Shown: piece after piece, positions 59,232 through 60,000 of the stretch | How the letters are laid out: every line of letters starts with the position of its first letter | Numbering within the stretch: the stretch's first letter is position 1 | From: Apostichopus japonicus | Lineage: Eukaryota > Echinodermata > Holothuroidea > Aspidochirotida > Stichopodidae | NCBI RefSeq assembly: GCF_037975245.1 | Contig: NC_092575.1 | Location: 7,477,001 to 7,537,000, forward strand | Direction of reading: 5' to 3' | Length of the DNA stretch: 60,000 bases | Notes under the pieces: generated by a model | Database searches by the model: none | Told to the model about the DNA's origin: nothing | The model's input: only the letters and a program-made list of their open reading frames with translations | Made by a program: the position numbers and the translations under genes

Positions 59232-60000
59232 CTTCAAGGAGAGTAAAATGTTTAACATTAGTGCTTGGAAGAGAGGGGGGATCAAAGGTGGGTGGGGTCG
59301 GGGATGGGGGTGAGTTGAGACACAGGGGAACATGTACATTCAGTTTAGGGAAATGGGCAAACTAAAGAAGGAAAAAAAGCTTTCCGAGCTGTCTTAGATC
59401 TTGAAGCTATTGCTTTAATGACTTAAATGATCTTCACAATCAAACTACATTTTTTCACCATATTCACTCTTTTCACCAGCATGTACCAGCACACCTTACA
59501 CCAGATTCACTCTCCCCCCCACCCCACTCCCCCCACCGCATGTACCTAAGCAAACCTTACACCAGCTTCACTCCCACCCCCACATGTACCTAAGTACACC
59601 TTACCCCAGATTCACTCTCCCCCACCCCCCCACACCCCATGTAACCAAGCACACCTTCCACCAGATTCCTTCCACCAAAGGGTGCAATACCCCAGTTACT
59701 AAACCTTATGACGACAGTAACAATTTCAGCCCAGAGCCTTGTATGCAGATAAACTCAAGCTGTGCCTTCATCTACATCTCCTATGTAATCCCTGTACGAT
59801 GACGCTAAGAGTCGATACGTTTTAAGTTGTTACGTATCTTAAACGACAGCTGTCACAGTATATTCAAACACTTTAGAACAAATGTCTGCTCAAAGATATC
59901 AACTGTGAAGGGTACACTACAAATGCAACCGCACTGCTTTGACATACAGAACCAAAGGTTTCCAAACTAAGTCCCTCTTTGAAATCAGTCTAAATCAAGT
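59232..60000 (-). other. SETD1 upstream intron, no exon recognised
   Basis: Contains the C-rich tandem repeat at 59478-59690 and G-rich sequence at 59272-59312. No further SETD1 coding segment was recognised up to the window edge. Confidence 0.55.
59478..59690. repeat. C-rich tandem repeat, 44-58-bp units, ~3.5 copies
   Basis: CATGTACC or CATGTAACC recurs at about 59480, 59539, 59583 and 59639, each followed by AGCACACCTTACACCAGATT or a close variant and a C-rich run. The plus-strand frame starting at 59584 is repeat-derived. Confidence 0.8.

Overview
The window is animal nuclear DNA. It is AT-rich, with split genes bounded by GT-AG introns, very long introns and many small DNA transposons and minisatellites. 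The three recognisable protein genes are metazoan families, and their protein sequences look invertebrate. Degenerate TTAGGG-type repeats, frequent AGGCCTAT-like words and many pure G or C runs suggest a marine deuterostome, most likely an echinoderm. That organism call is an inference.

Layout, left to right. (1) 1-3945: the 3' end of a plus-strand WSB1/WSB2 gene (WD repeats plus SOCS box), with two exons visible and the rest left of the window. (2) 3946-18300: the 3' flank of WSB and an intergenic stretch. It holds retroelement scraps, a transposon carrying telomere-like repeats, a cluster of ATCTGG/CCAGAT palindromes, a 53-bp satellite array and a hAT-like element. (3) 18308-49034: a complete plus-strand septin of the SEPT2 group (SEPT4/5-like), with 12 coding exons, 458 codons and all reading phases agreeing. 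Its second intron is 18.7 kb and holds two hAT-like elements, each with a perfect 8-bp target duplication (a third lies partly beside exon 3), and one small intronless reading frame for a possible secreted cysteine-rich peptide. (4) 48990-50400: tandem repeats at the septin 3' end, a chimeric element beginning with the 5' part of U2 snRNA, and a tRNA-derived SINE. (5) 51670-53660: short region between convergent genes. (6) 53914-60000: minus-strand SETD1 (Set1/COMPASS H3K4 methyltransferase), with the six C-terminal exons visible. They encode an HCF-1-binding motif, the WDR5-binding Win motif, n-SET, SET and post-SET. One intron has the hallmarks of a minor-spliceosome (U12-type) AT-AC intron.

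The genes do not form a functional unit. WSB is a ubiquitin-ligase substrate adaptor, septin is a cytoskeletal GTPase and SETD1 is a chromatin writer. Points most worth a second look: the AT-AC intron, the U2-headed chimeric element, the 91-bp array that repeats the septin stop-codon region, the telomere-repeat-bearing transposon, and the small secreted reading frame inside septin intron 2.
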